64,000 nucleotides of DNA. Origin: Acidimicrobiales bacterium. Lineage in GTDB: Bacteria; Actinomycetota; Acidimicrobiia; Acidimicrobiales; Poriferisodalaceae. Shown here piece after piece: positions 41,958-50,679 of this stretch (positions are counted from its first letter, which is position 1; the number at the start of each line of letters is the position of its first letter). The stretch lies in contig JAAZYR010000006.1 in assembly GCA_014239555.1 (NCBI GenBank), positions 1-64,000 of the forward strand, in the 5' to 3' direction. The notes under the pieces are model-generated. The model did no database searches, was not told the origin of the DNA, and was given only the letters and a program-made list of their open reading frames with translations. Made by a program: the position numbers and the translations under genes.

Positions 41958-42814
41958 TGGATGAACTGGATTGGGTATCGATCAAGTCTGGAATACTTGA
42001 AATGGCCCGCAAAAGGGGTGCCGAAGTCGCACGAGTAGGCGACCCAGCTCTCCTCGAAGACGCTGAACCCGGTCTTCGTCCATCAGACCTATTGACAGGC
42101 GTTAAGTCGATGATCGTGCTTGGAGGAGCTGCCCCTCGCGCCGCCGAATGGCAAAGCCCTCGGGTTGAAGTCATGGAAACCGTCGGCACAGCGGACCGCA
42201 TGGTCGCCTTGGGTAGTTCTGTCGCCCGACACATCGAGGAAAGCTACGGGTACTACGCGCTTAATGTTCCGACGGCTACAGATCAGGACGATAAGGCGTT
42301 CCTTGATTTTAAAGCCGCAGCCGTCGCCGCAGGGGCAGGCAGTCCAAGTTTGGCTGGGCCGGTTCTTGACCCTACCTATGGGTTTCTCTACTTAACTGTG
42401 ATTTTGACCACGCTTCCCCTTCCAGTCGACGGACCACTACAAGAGGCTGCTTGTCCTGCACCTCAGTGCGTGGAGATGTGGGATGAGAAAGGAACGACTC
42501 CGTGCATGGCGGTTTGCCCAATCGACGATGGTGGCTGCTTGGGAGGTGAAATCCAAGAAGGGCTGGTGATCAAGCGACGCTATGACGAAGATAAATGCCG
42601 AGACCGGGTTTATCACTACTGGACTCCCGGCTATCAGGCCGCTCTGGAACGAGCTCTGGACGAGCCCGACGCCAGAAAACGGAAGATGATCTTGTATGGC
42701 AGTTTCTTTACTCGGACGATGTGGTCGATCACATACTCAGGAGTCAGCCAAGGACAGTGCTTTGAATGTATTCGTGCGTGCCCTGTGGGCACCGAACAGC
42801 GGGAACTTATATGA
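41954..42814 (+). CDS. Iron-sulfur protein related to QueG/reductive dehalogenases (copy 2)
   Basis: A 286-aa paralogue of the preceding protein. Its nine Cys (C167, C172, C184, C188, C195, C215, C269, C272, C276) repeat the spacing of copy 1 exactly: 5, 12, 4, 7, 20, 54, 3 and 4. Both share WQSP, PTYG, TPCMAVCP and GGCL. Two tandem, translationally coupled copies suggest a heterodimer. The ATG at 41954 overlaps the previous stop; its own TGA overlaps the next start at 42811. Confidence 0.75.
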   Translation: MMDELDWVSIKSGILEMARKRGAEVARVGDPALLEDAEPGLRPSDLLTGVKSMIVLGGAAPRAAEWQSPRVEVMETVGTADRMVALGSSVARHIEESYGYYALNVPTATDQDDKAFLDFKAAAVAAGAGSPSLAGPVLDPTYGFLYLTVILTTLPLPVDGPLQEAACPAPQCVEMWDEKGTTPCMAVCPIDDGGCLGGEIQEGLVIKRRYDEDKCRDRVYHYWTPGYQAALERALDEPDARKRKMILYGSFFTRTMWSITYSGVSQGQCFECIRACPVGTEQRELI

Positions 42815-43167
42815 GCGGCCCGATGGAGCGAGGAGAACTCAACGGTTTTCACGTCGTCGATCCGGACCTGTACGACCGCTACAGAGCAGAGGTGTTGGCT
42901 CTTACTAATTCTTACCAAGTAGATATCAACGAGTTTTTACCAAACGACGGCACCAGAAAACGCGGTTTGTCGGACGCTGAAATAGCGGACCGTTTAGGGC
43001 TTGACATCCGGGACGTAACCGAGATCAGAGTGGTGGCCGAACATGACGAATATCCCATAGAGGAATACGAGGCATCGGCTCGTTTCAAGGATGCTGCAGC
43101 AGCGTCTTACCAAGAGGGTGGAGTGAAGAATCTCTACAAGGGCGATCCGCCACCAACTAGACGATGA
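42811..43167 (+). CDS. Small protein coupled to the iron-sulfur pair, function unknown
   Basis: A 118-aa acidic protein. The middle part (GLSDAEIADRLGLDIRDVTEIRVV) looks like a helix-turn-helix, while the N-terminal segment (GFHVVDPDLYDRYRAEVLAL) and the C-terminal basic tail are unlike a simple regulator. It starts with ATGA overlapping the stop of copy 2, so it is made in step with the iron-sulfur pair and may be a small subunit. I recognise no named family. Confidence 0.7.
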   Translation: MSGPMERGELNGFHVVDPDLYDRYRAEVLALTNSYQVDINEFLPNDGTRKRGLSDAEIADRLGLDIRDVTEIRVVAEHDEYPIEEYEASARFKDAAAASYQEGGVKNLYKGDPPPTRR

Positions 43168-43207
43168 CGCTCGGTCCGAACCCAGGACGAATTTCGAGGA
43201 CCCACTC

Positions 43208-44743
43208 ATGATGCCAACGCTGGGCGAAGCGATGGCCCGTGTCGGACGTCACTTTGGTAAGCGACCAGCCATGCGCGACAGTCAAGGCGAAACCAATTGG
43301 CGAGATTTCAGTGAGCGAATCACCGTTGCTGCGGGCTTGCTTCATGGCCTGGGAATTAAATCTGGTGAGCGTGTAGCCATCTATGCCCGCAACTCAAGTC
43401 GTTTTGATGAACTGAAATGGGGAGCCTTTCATGCAGGTATCGTCGCCGTTCCTGTTAACTGGCGGCTAGCCCCGATAGAGATTGCGCACATTCTCAAGGA
43501 CTCAGCTTGTGAACTGGTCTTCGTTGAAGCTGATTTTCTGCCGATTTTCGACGCGACTGAGTTAGCGCCGTGGCGCGACAAATTGGTCTGTCTTGCCGGT
43601 GAAGGTGCCGCTGACATATCAGACTACGAGAAGTTGTTTGCAACGGCCCCGGGGGTCGGCCCTGCTGACGTAGCACCTGATGATGACGCTCTCATTCTTT
43701 ATACCGGCGGCACTACTGGACGCAGCAAAGGCGTCCGTTTAAGTCACACCAACATTCTGTCGTGCGCCGCAGCCTTCACACTGGCGACGCGCGGCGAGCC
43801 TGATGACACCTACTTGCATTTGGCACCAATGTTCCACTCCGCTGACCTGTTAGGAACCGGTTGGATGCTGATGGGGGCGACACATGTCTATGTACCAGCA
43901 TTTTCACCAGCAGCTTTTCTGGATGCAGTGTCGGAACATCACGTCACTATGACAATCGCAGTGCCAACGATGCTGATGATGACCCTCACCGACCCAGTAT
44001 TGGAGTCTGCGAACACAAGGTCGCTCAGACTCATGGGCTTTGGGGCATCTCCCATGGATCCAGCGTGGATTAGGCGCACAGCCCAAGGTTTCCCGCACAC
44101 GCAACTTTTCAACTGTTACGGCCTCACCGAAACCTCACCCGACTTAACAGTGTTCGATCCCAACGAATTCCGACGAGCTATCGAAAACGATTCACCTACG
44201 CTTTCCTCAGTTGGCAAACCAAATTGCCTTGTCGATCTCAAGGTGACCAATTCCGAAGGAGACGACTTGGCGCCAGGGGAGACAGGTGTCCTCCATGCGC
44301 GCGGCCCCAACATCACGAAGGGCTACCTCAACATGCCTGATGAAACAGCAGCAGCGTTGAGCAACGGTTGGCTACGTACCGGAGACATCGCTCGGATAGA
44401 CGACGAGGGATACGTCTATCTCATCGACCGAGAAAAGGATCTGATTATTAGTGGGGGCGAAAATGTCTACTCCTCCGAAGTTGAGACAGCGCTCTACCAA
44501 CATCCAGACATTCATGAATGCGCAGTTATCGGAACAGATGACGAACGCCTCGGCCAAGTAGTTACAGCGGTGATCGTGGCCAAACCCGAAACATCATTGA
44601 ATAGCAAGGCGATCATCGACCACTGTCGAAAGCTAATCGGGGGATACAAGATCCCTCGACGCATCGAGTTCGTCGAGGCGATGCCCAAAAACGAACTAGG
44701 CAAAATCCTCAAGAATCGTTTACGTGACACTTACGCGGAGTGA
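43208..44743 (+). CDS. AMP-forming acyl-CoA synthetase
   Basis: A 511-aa adenylating enzyme of normal length. The P-loop-like motif is LILYTGGTTGRSKGVRLSH, the adenylate motif is FNCYGLTETSPD, the hinge region is GWLRTGDIARIDDEGYVYLIDREKD, and the C-terminal catalytic Lys is in MPKNELGKILKNRL. It converts a carboxylic acid, ATP and CoA to the acyl-CoA. GAGGA 8 nt upstream supports the ATG. It is the fifth gene of the run and precedes the dehalogenase-family gene. Confidence 0.94.
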   Translation: MMPTLGEAMARVGRHFGKRPAMRDSQGETNWRDFSERITVAAGLLHGLGIKSGERVAIYARNSSRFDELKWGAFHAGIVAVPVNWRLAPIEIAHILKDSACELVFVEADFLPIFDATELAPWRDKLVCLAGEGAADISDYEKLFATAPGVGPADVAPDDDALILYTGGTTGRSKGVRLSHTNILSCAAAFTLATRGEPDDTYLHLAPMFHSADLLGTGWMLMGATHVYVPAFSPAAFLDAVSEHHVTMTIAVPTMLMMTLTDPVLESANTRSLRLMGFGASPMDPAWIRRTAQGFPHTQLFNCYGLTETSPDLTVFDPNEFRRAIENDSPTLSSVGKPNCLVDLKVTNSEGDDLAPGETGVLHARGPNITKGYLNMPDETAAALSNGWLRTGDIARIDDEGYVYLIDREKDLIISGGENVYSSEVETALYQHPDIHECAVIGTDDERLGQVVTAVIVAKPETSLNSKAIIDHCRKLIGGYKIPRRIEFVEAMPKNELGKILKNRLRDTYAE

Positions 44744-44792
44744 ATGTTGCCGCTTTTGTGGTTGCCCGGGAAAGCTAGGCCGCATCCAGGGT

Positions 44793-44798
44793 TAATGT
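44793..44798 (+). promoter_or_regulatory. -10 box (TAATGT) of leaderless dehalogenase-family gene
   Basis: TAATGT lies 8-13 nt before the ATG at 44806 with no ribosome site, so this gene may be transcribed on its own. Confidence 0.5.
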
Positions 44799-44805
44799 CG
44801 GTTGT

Positions 44806-45720
44806 ATGTCACAGACCATGACCTCAAACACCGGATTGAAGTTTGTTCGCACTCCGGAAGAACGATTCGCGGCGCTGGCTGACTTCGAGTACGAGCCGCA
44901 CTACGTTGAAGTTGACGGACTTCGGATGGCCTATGTAGACGTTGGATCTGATGCCGGCATGCCCATTTTGCTGCTCCACGGGGAGCCAACCTGGGGATAT
45001 TTGTATCGGAGGATGATCCCCCCACTTACAGAAGCAGGATTCCGTTGTGTGGTTCCCGATCTGATCGGCTTTGGTCGCTCTGACAAACCAACCGATCGAT
45101 CTGCTTATTCGTATGCGCAACACGTGGCTTGGTTAAAGGAATTCCTGAACGTGATCGGCCTCCGTGAATCAGTCCTGTTCGCACAAGACTGGGGGGGTTT
45201 GATCGGCTTACGAGTGGCAGCGGAAGAACAAGATCGATTCGGACGGATCGCTATCGGCAATACAGGACTTCCGATCGGAGAATCGCTTGGCGCTGGCTTC
45301 GACAAATGGCTCCAGCAGTCGCAGAGTATGCAGTTCATGGACGCTGGAGCGATGCTCCAACATGCAACCGCTGCGCGAGAGCTCACTGAAGAGGAGATGA
45401 ACGGGTACCGTGCTCCGTTTCCTGACGAGTCGCACATGGCTGGGGCTCGCCAGTTCCCAACCTTGGTGCCAATCACCCCCAGCCATGGCGGCGTGAACGA
45501 AAACCTCGCTGCTTGGGAAGTACTTGACCGATGGGAAAAGCCATTTTTGACCTTGTGGTGCCCCGATGACCGCGTCCTAGGTCACCTTCATAAAGAATTC
45601 GTTGATCGAGTGCCCGGAGCCGGCGGACAACCGCACCAGGAGTTTCGGCCAGGTGGCCATTTCCTACAAGACGATCGCGGTGAAGACGTTGTTGCCGCCC
45701 TTATCGAGTGGCTGACCTAA
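44806..45720 (+). CDS. Haloalkane dehalogenase (alpha/beta hydrolase, HLD-I-like)
   Basis: A 304-aa alpha/beta hydrolase with dehalogenase hallmarks: LLLHGEPTWGYLYRRM (oxyanion region, H58-GEPTW63), PDLIGFGRSDKP, and the nucleophile elbow FAQDWGGLIGL, where D128 replaces the Ser of esterases and W129 is a halide-stabilising Trp. Candidate remaining triad residues are D254 or D255 in WCPDDRV and H285 in PGGHFLQDD. These enzymes split carbon-halogen bonds hydrolytically to an alcohol, halide and proton. Among alpha/beta hydrolases the Asp nucleophile also occurs in epoxide hydrolases and fluoroacetate dehalogenases. Confidence 0.88.
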   Translation: MSQTMTSNTGLKFVRTPEERFAALADFEYEPHYVEVDGLRMAYVDVGSDAGMPILLLHGEPTWGYLYRRMIPPLTEAGFRCVVPDLIGFGRSDKPTDRSAYSYAQHVAWLKEFLNVIGLRESVLFAQDWGGLIGLRVAAEEQDRFGRIAIGNTGLPIGESLGAGFDKWLQQSQSMQFMDAGAMLQHATAARELTEEEMNGYRAPFPDESHMAGARQFPTLVPITPSHGGVNENLAAWEVLDRWEKPFLTLWCPDDRVLGHLHKEFVDRVPGAGGQPHQEFRPGGHFLQDDRGEDVVAALIEWLT

Positions 45721-45883
45721 AACATCAGGTCGCAGTGGCTGCGTTGAAGTTCCCCTAGCCAACGCCGCCCAGCCGCACGATGTTGAGTTTCATAGTCCAT
45801 TGGGTAAAACTTTAAAGAATCCCGAAGGCTGATCTGAAAATGAGAGAAGTTGTGGGGGGACAGCCTTTGAGACGGAGTTGGCG

Positions 45884-47011
45884 ATGAGAGACATTGAAGT
45901 TCTATTGGCGGAGATCAGCTCTCGTCACGGCGAACTCGATGGGAGTGCCGAAGAGGCCGAACTGCTCAACACGGCGCCGCCCGCTCTTGTGGACGTGATG
46001 AGAGAACTTCGGGTGCCTCTAGTGAAGGTGCCATCAGAAATAGGTGGCGATGAATTGCCGATGGCGTCGCAACTTCGCTACTTCGAGGCTCTTAGCTACT
46101 CAAACCCCACTGCGGGATGGACAGGCTTTAATCACGCCGGCGCCGCAGGTATCTGCGGAGCAAAGCTAAACGACGCAGGAATCGACGCCGTCTTTGGATC
46201 TGGCGCCGTGCCATTTCTCGGCGCAGTTGCTGCTCCTTCTGGCACATTCACTGTCGTTGACGGGGGCATTGAGCTGAGCGGACACTACCGATACGCCAGC
46301 GGCGCAGCCCACGCTGAATGGTTTTTTCTTGCTGCGGTTGAGAACACGGAGCGCCCCGCAGCGCGCCTTGCGGCCGTCAGCGCTAATGACGTGTCCCTCA
46401 GTGACAACTGGGATGTGATGGCTCTCAAGGGAACAGGCAGTGTGGACGTAACCCTTGACAAGGTTTTCGTTCCAGACCACCTATTAGCCGATCCCTTTGA
46501 CAGGCCGCTTCGAGGCGGCCCTATGTACACGCTTGGCTATCAGGCATATGTTGCGGCTGAAAATCTCGGGTTTTCACTCGGAGTTTGTCAGCGCCTGATC
46601 GACGAGACCGCCAGATATGCAACTACTAAATCCCGAGGCAACGATGGCCGCTTAGCGGACAGGGGTGCTTTTCAATATGAGTTGGGTAAAACGCAGCTTG
46701 AGGTAGAAGCGGCCAAGGCATTTGGTTTGAGAGAACTAACCGCTGCCGATGACCAATGTGCGAGAAACAACGGGTTGAGTTCTTCAGAAGAACAGAAGGT
46801 CGTTGCGATGCTTGCTTTTTGCACGGAGAGTTCCGTCAACGCTGTAAGCCGGCTGTACCACTTCGCCGGAGCTGCAGCGATCTTTAATAGCAGCGTCCTT
46901 CAACGCTGTTTCCGAGACGCTCATGGCTCAGCCATGCATCATGTGGCCTCAAATGTCGCCTACGACACCTACGGCCAAGAGCTACTGGCACGTCAAGATC
47001 CGGCTGAGTGA
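45884..47011 (+). CDS. Acyl-CoA dehydrogenase-fold flavin monooxygenase (HsaA-like)
   Basis: A 375-aa protein similar in plan to the protein at 9684. LRVPLVKVPSEIGGDELPMASQLRYFEALS and NPTAGWTGFNHAG form the N-terminal domain, GHYRYASGAAHAEWFFLA and LKGTGSVDVTLDKVFVPDHLL the barrel, and the C-terminal helices match Acyl-CoA_dh_2. It would use reduced flavin supplied by another protein. GGAG 7 nt upstream decides the ATG at 45884. Its stop lies 4 nt before the second acyl-CoA synthetase. Confidence 0.86.
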   Translation: MRDIEVLLAEISSRHGELDGSAEEAELLNTAPPALVDVMRELRVPLVKVPSEIGGDELPMASQLRYFEALSYSNPTAGWTGFNHAGAAGICGAKLNDAGIDAVFGSGAVPFLGAVAAPSGTFTVVDGGIELSGHYRYASGAAHAEWFFLAAVENTERPAARLAAVSANDVSLSDNWDVMALKGTGSVDVTLDKVFVPDHLLADPFDRPLRGGPMYTLGYQAYVAAENLGFSLGVCQRLIDETARYATTKSRGNDGRLADRGAFQYELGKTQLEVEAAKAFGLRELTAADDQCARNNGLSSSEEQKVVAMLAFCTESSVNAVSRLYHFAGAAAIFNSSVLQRCFRDAHGSAMHHVASNVAYDTYGQELLARQDPAE

Positions 47012-47015
47012 AGTT

Positions 47016-48554
47016 GTGCTGTCTTTGAATGAACTACTGCGCTGGAGGTCTGAACTGCACCCTGACGCTGTGGCGCTAGTTGATGAGTATGGAGATCAAC
47101 TCACCTACGCGGAGCTGCAACACCAGATCGAACGCTGTGCGTTGAGGTGGAACGCTGTTGGGGTTACTCGAGGCGACGTAGTGGGCGTTCTAGACACCAA
47201 TTCGACATCGTTTGTAGTCCACGTATTCGGCCTCGCTCGGATACAAGCTATTCCCGCTTTGTTGAACTGGCGACTCACGCCGGCTGAACATGGGCCTTTA
47301 TTCGACCTTATCCAACCAGTGGCCATCGTTTCGGGTCAGAAACTAATTGATCAACTCCCGCCAAACCTCCCTCCGATTCGCATCGCTCTACACCCGGACC
47401 AGGAGTGCCCGCCGACTTGGGTGCCGGATGCAATGGAACCCGTTGATGGCAACCTCCCACCCCCTCCTCAACCCAATGACGTGTTCGCTATCGGGTTTTC
47501 TAGCGGCACTACGGGCCGAGCCAAAGGCATTCCCCTTAGACACGAGGCTCTCGCGCGGTCGGCATTGATCGATAGCGCGGAAAACGTCGGAATGTTCGTC
47601 GGTGCTCGCCACATTATGGCGGCACCCATGTTTCACCTCGCTGGGTTATCAAACAGTCTGATGGGCCTTGCAAACGGTGCCGAACTTCATCTTCGAGCTG
47701 GATTTAATGCACAATCGATTCTCGAAGATATTGAACAGGTGGGAGCGGTGTACCTGACTGCGGTCCCGGCGATGTTTCATGCCATGGTTGAAGCTGTCCG
47801 AACCCGAGTTGACGCACCCGATCTGTCGTCGATACGCGAGATGTCCTACGGAGCATCACCTATCGCACCGGAGCTCTTACGAGAAGTCGAAGCTCTCTTT
47901 CCTGGGGTCCGACTTCGACAGTTTTACGGGATGACTGAAGTAGCAGGTGCGCTTACCACCCTCGCGCCGGTCGATCATGAGCCCTCTAGCCCTCACCGTC
48001 AATCCGCGGGGCGTGTGAACCCTGGATTCGAAGTCCGTTTAGTTGATCGGAAAGGGAAAGATGTAGTCGATGGTCAGCCGGGTGAAATTCTCGCCAAAGG
48101 ACCATCGGTTTTGCATCACTATTGGAAAGACTCCGAGGCGACCAAAGAGGCCATAGTCGACGGGTGGTTTCAGACCGGTGACATAGCGGTGCGGTCTGAG
48201 GGTTACCTGACGATCATGGACCGCGCTAAAGACATGGTGGTGACGGGTGGCGAGAACGTTTACCCCGCTGAGGTCGAAGCGTTGCTGTACGAGGTCCCTG
48301 GAGTTACAGATGTTGCGGTGATTGGAGTTCCTGACGAACAGTTTGGCGAAAGGGTGCACGCGGTAGTGGTCGCACAGCCTGACGCGACGGTGAACCTGGA
48401 GATGATCATCGAGTTCTGTCGAGGCCGCCTTGCCGGTTACAAGCTGCCGCGATCGATGGAAGTTGTAGCTGAACTGCCTCGAAACCCCACCGGTAAGATT
48501 CTTAAGAGACAGCTACGGTCACGTCATTGGGCAGGGCACATCAAGCAGGTGTAG
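47016..48554 (+). CDS. AMP-forming acyl-CoA synthetase
   Basis: A 512-aa adenylating enzyme: IGFSSGTTGRAKGIPLRH (P-loop-like motif), LRQFYGMTEVAG, GWFQTGDIAVRSEGYLTIMDRAKDMVVTGGENV and the C-terminal Lys in LPRNPTGKILKRQL. The frame is open 93 nt upstream through the end of the flavoprotein gene, but the domain starts at LNELLRWRSE, so I choose the GTG at 47016; a TTG at 47025 is an alternative. It is the second synthetase of the run and ends it, with a strong hairpin 10 nt downstream. Confidence 0.92.
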   Translation: MLSLNELLRWRSELHPDAVALVDEYGDQLTYAELQHQIERCALRWNAVGVTRGDVVGVLDTNSTSFVVHVFGLARIQAIPALLNWRLTPAEHGPLFDLIQPVAIVSGQKLIDQLPPNLPPIRIALHPDQECPPTWVPDAMEPVDGNLPPPPQPNDVFAIGFSSGTTGRAKGIPLRHEALARSALIDSAENVGMFVGARHIMAAPMFHLAGLSNSLMGLANGAELHLRAGFNAQSILEDIEQVGAVYLTAVPAMFHAMVEAVRTRVDAPDLSSIREMSYGASPIAPELLREVEALFPGVRLRQFYGMTEVAGALTTLAPVDHEPSSPHRQSAGRVNPGFEVRLVDRKGKDVVDGQPGEILAKGPSVLHHYWKDSEATKEAIVDGWFQTGDIAVRSEGYLTIMDRAKDMVVTGGENVYPAEVEALLYEVPGVTDVAVIGVPDEQFGERVHAVVVAQPDATVNLEMIIEFCRGRLAGYKLPRSMEVVAELPRNPTGKILKRQLRSRHWAGHIKQV

Positions 48555-48563
48555 GTGCTGCAT

Positions 48564-48597
48564 CGATGCTGGTTTCGTGCACGAATAGCCAGCATCG
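48564..48597 (+). terminator. Strong hairpin ending the 40-48 kb gene run
   Basis: CGATGCTGG and CCAGCATCG form a perfect 9-bp stem whose loop contains the 12-bp palindrome TTCGTGCACGAA. It starts 10 nt after the last synthetase stop. There is no T-run directly after it. Confidence 0.55.
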
Positions 48598-48700
48598 AAT
48601 CTCGCAAGCGGCTTTTCGTCAAGGTCTTCGAATCACTCAAATTCGCTACAACTTCAACTAGAAATGCAGACCTACCTAGATGTTGAAAGAATGCGCAGCT

Positions 48701-49057
48701 TCAGGATTCCTCAGTTGCGAGTTTTGAACGGTTTTTAAACGCCATCACTGACTGCTGGAGAAGAAACCCTGCGATGACAATTGTGGCGAGCTGAGCGAAA
48801 AGAGCCCAACCTGTGCTGCTGCGACTAATGAGTGAACCGAGGCTACCCAGTACGGCTAAAAGTGCGATGGCTGCCAGGGCATGCATGAGGTGATGATTGA
48901 GATCAGGTTTGGCGCGCGCTAACAGTCCCAGAATTAGAAACACTGCCCCGATAAACGCGGGAATTAGCGAAGTCACACTCTGCGAGTCGGACACGATTGT
49001 GACGATCACGCCGATAGCAATTAGTACACCGCCGCTGGTTGCTGCTTTTTTGGGCAT
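48701..49057 (-). CDS. Small integral membrane protein, four predicted helices
   Basis: A 118-aa protein with four hydrophobic segments (GGVLIAIGVIVTIVS, SLIPAFIGAVFLILGLLA, LMHALAAIALLAVLGSLGSL, LFAQLATIVIAGFLL). A short cytoplasmic N-terminus (MPKKAATS) and basic C-terminal tail suggest both ends inside. I recognise no named family. AGGA 6 nt before the ATG at 49057 supports this start over a TTG 18 nt upstream. It is divergent from the CotH gene. Confidence 0.75.
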   Translation of the reverse strand: MPKKAATSGGVLIAIGVIVTIVSDSQSVTSLIPAFIGAVFLILGLLARAKPDLNHHLMHALAAIALLAVLGSLGSLISRSSTGWALFAQLATIVIAGFLLQQSVMAFKNRSKLATEES

Positions 49058-49190
49058 TTTTGTCCTGTCAGTCAATGGAGGAACAACTATTGATCATAAT
49101 TAGCAAATCACTCAACCCGACAATCTGGACTTGATCCATATTTGCGACGAGTCCACTGCCTTTGATGCAGGGTGCTGTAAGACATAGGTG

Positions 49191-50600
49191 ATGAGACGGG
49201 AATACGTTTTTGTGCTGCTGGCAGCGCTGGCTTCAGGTTGTGTCGCTGCCGACAGTTCAAGCCCAACGACTTCTGAGGAGGTAGTCGGCGAAGTTGAAAT
49301 CGGTGAAGAGGACCCACCAGCAACCACAGTGGATGCCCCAGTCGAGATTCGCTCACCGAATTGGCAAAGCGGATTATCTGATTATCTCTACGATCAAGAA
49401 TTACTCCATACCTTTGAACTCACCATTTCCGACGAGGCTTTCGCTGAGATCAACGACGACCCCAGTGAAGAAGAATACGTGGAAGGAAGCCTGACCTTTG
49501 AAGGCGAAACCATTAGTCCCGTTGGAATCCGATATAAGGGATCAGTCGGGGCTTGGGTTGGATGCCTTGCTGGTGGAAGTCTTTTCGAACCTGATGGAGC
49601 AAAGACCTGCACCAAACTTTCAATGAAGGTCAAGATCAACTGGGAAGACAGCTCGCGAACTTTCTGGGGAGTGAAAAAGCTTCAATTTCATTCCATGAAC
49701 CTTGATCCGACTCAGATGCATGACCGACTCGGATATTGGCTTTTCAGAAAAATGGGAGTTCCGGCACCGCGAGCAACTCACGCTCGCCTAGTGATCAACG
49801 GTAATTATGTCGGTCTGTATTCGTTTGTTGAGCAGATCGATGGAAGGTTCGTGGATCGGCAATTTGATGATGGAGACGGGAATCTATACAAAGAGGTGTG
49901 GCCTCTGAATCACAAGGGTTCTGCCCGCAAACGATCTGAGTTCAGGGATGCCTTGAAGACAAATGAAGAGGACGAGGTGACAGTCGATTACATCCTTGCC
50001 TTCTCTGAAGAACTGGCCGCGGCAGAGAAGAACGAATTGCCCGAAATAGTTGCAAAGTGGATGGACGTCGAAGAAATAATTCGGTGGGCCGTTGTCGATA
50101 GAGCTATCCGAAATGATGACGGCCCGTTACATTGGTATTGCTTCGATGGCTGCAACAACCACAACTTCTACTGGTACGAAGAGCCCACTACGGGCCGCCT
50201 TCATCTGATTCCTTGGGACCTGGACAGCGCCTTCGCCAATATCGTGTCGGACGCTAACCCCGTCACCCCAATCGCCGATAAGTGGGGCGAAATTACGAAT
50301 GACTGTCGGCCGTTCCCATACGGTCAATGGAATATTCCTCAATGGTCCGCCACGTGTGATCGTTTGATCGGCACGTGGACCACGTTTGTAGACGAAAGCG
50401 AGGCAATTCGGTCCGCGTTTCTGGAAGGTCCTTTCTCGGCAGAAAGCACCGAATCTGTTCTTAAGCAATGGGCGGACCAGATTTACGACGCGACAGCGGA
50501 AGCAGCAGTAACACACCAAGACGCCTTGGAATTAGAAAAGTGGACAGCGGCGTTATCGAAGTTGAGTTCATCCCTTGATTTCGCGAGAGCTAATGGCTGA
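49191..50600 (+). CDS. CotH kinase-family lipoprotein
   Basis: A 469-aa secreted lipoprotein: a short basic N-terminus, a hydrophobic run (FVLLAALASGC) and a lipobox Cys at residue 17, followed by a Ser/Thr/Glu-rich linker to about residue 60. The CotH domain follows with GIRYKGSVGAW, LSMKVKINW, LYSFVEQIDGRFVDRQF, DGNLYKEVWP and LIPWDLDSAFAN, the last carrying the DxDxx-type metal site. CotH proteins phosphorylate spore-coat or surface proteins in Bacillus. It is the first of a CotH-DUF4956-VTC trio. Confidence 0.88.
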   Translation: MRREYVFVLLAALASGCVAADSSSPTTSEEVVGEVEIGEEDPPATTVDAPVEIRSPNWQSGLSDYLYDQELLHTFELTISDEAFAEINDDPSEEEYVEGSLTFEGETISPVGIRYKGSVGAWVGCLAGGSLFEPDGAKTCTKLSMKVKINWEDSSRTFWGVKKLQFHSMNLDPTQMHDRLGYWLFRKMGVPAPRATHARLVINGNYVGLYSFVEQIDGRFVDRQFDDGDGNLYKEVWPLNHKGSARKRSEFRDALKTNEEDEVTVDYILAFSEELAAAEKNELPEIVAKWMDVEEIIRWAVVDRAIRNDDGPLHWYCFDGCNNHNFYWYEEPTTGRLHLIPWDLDSAFANIVSDANPVTPIADKWGEITNDCRPFPYGQWNIPQWSATCDRLIGTWTTFVDESEAIRSAFLEGPFSAESTESVLKQWADQIYDATAEAAVTHQDALELEKWTAALSKLSSSLDFARANG

Positions 50601-50679
50601 TTTTCCATAACCATGATCTGTGGGTCGGAGCGTTTAAGGTGAACAACGATTTGACAGCGCAAGCCAAGAGGATTGTCCG

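Noticed and set aside
42811-43167. Small protein in the dehalogenase cluster read as a transcriptional regulator
   Set aside because: The helix-turn-helix-like stretch is short, and ATGA coupling to the iron-sulfur pair fits a subunit better than a regulator. It is left as unknown.
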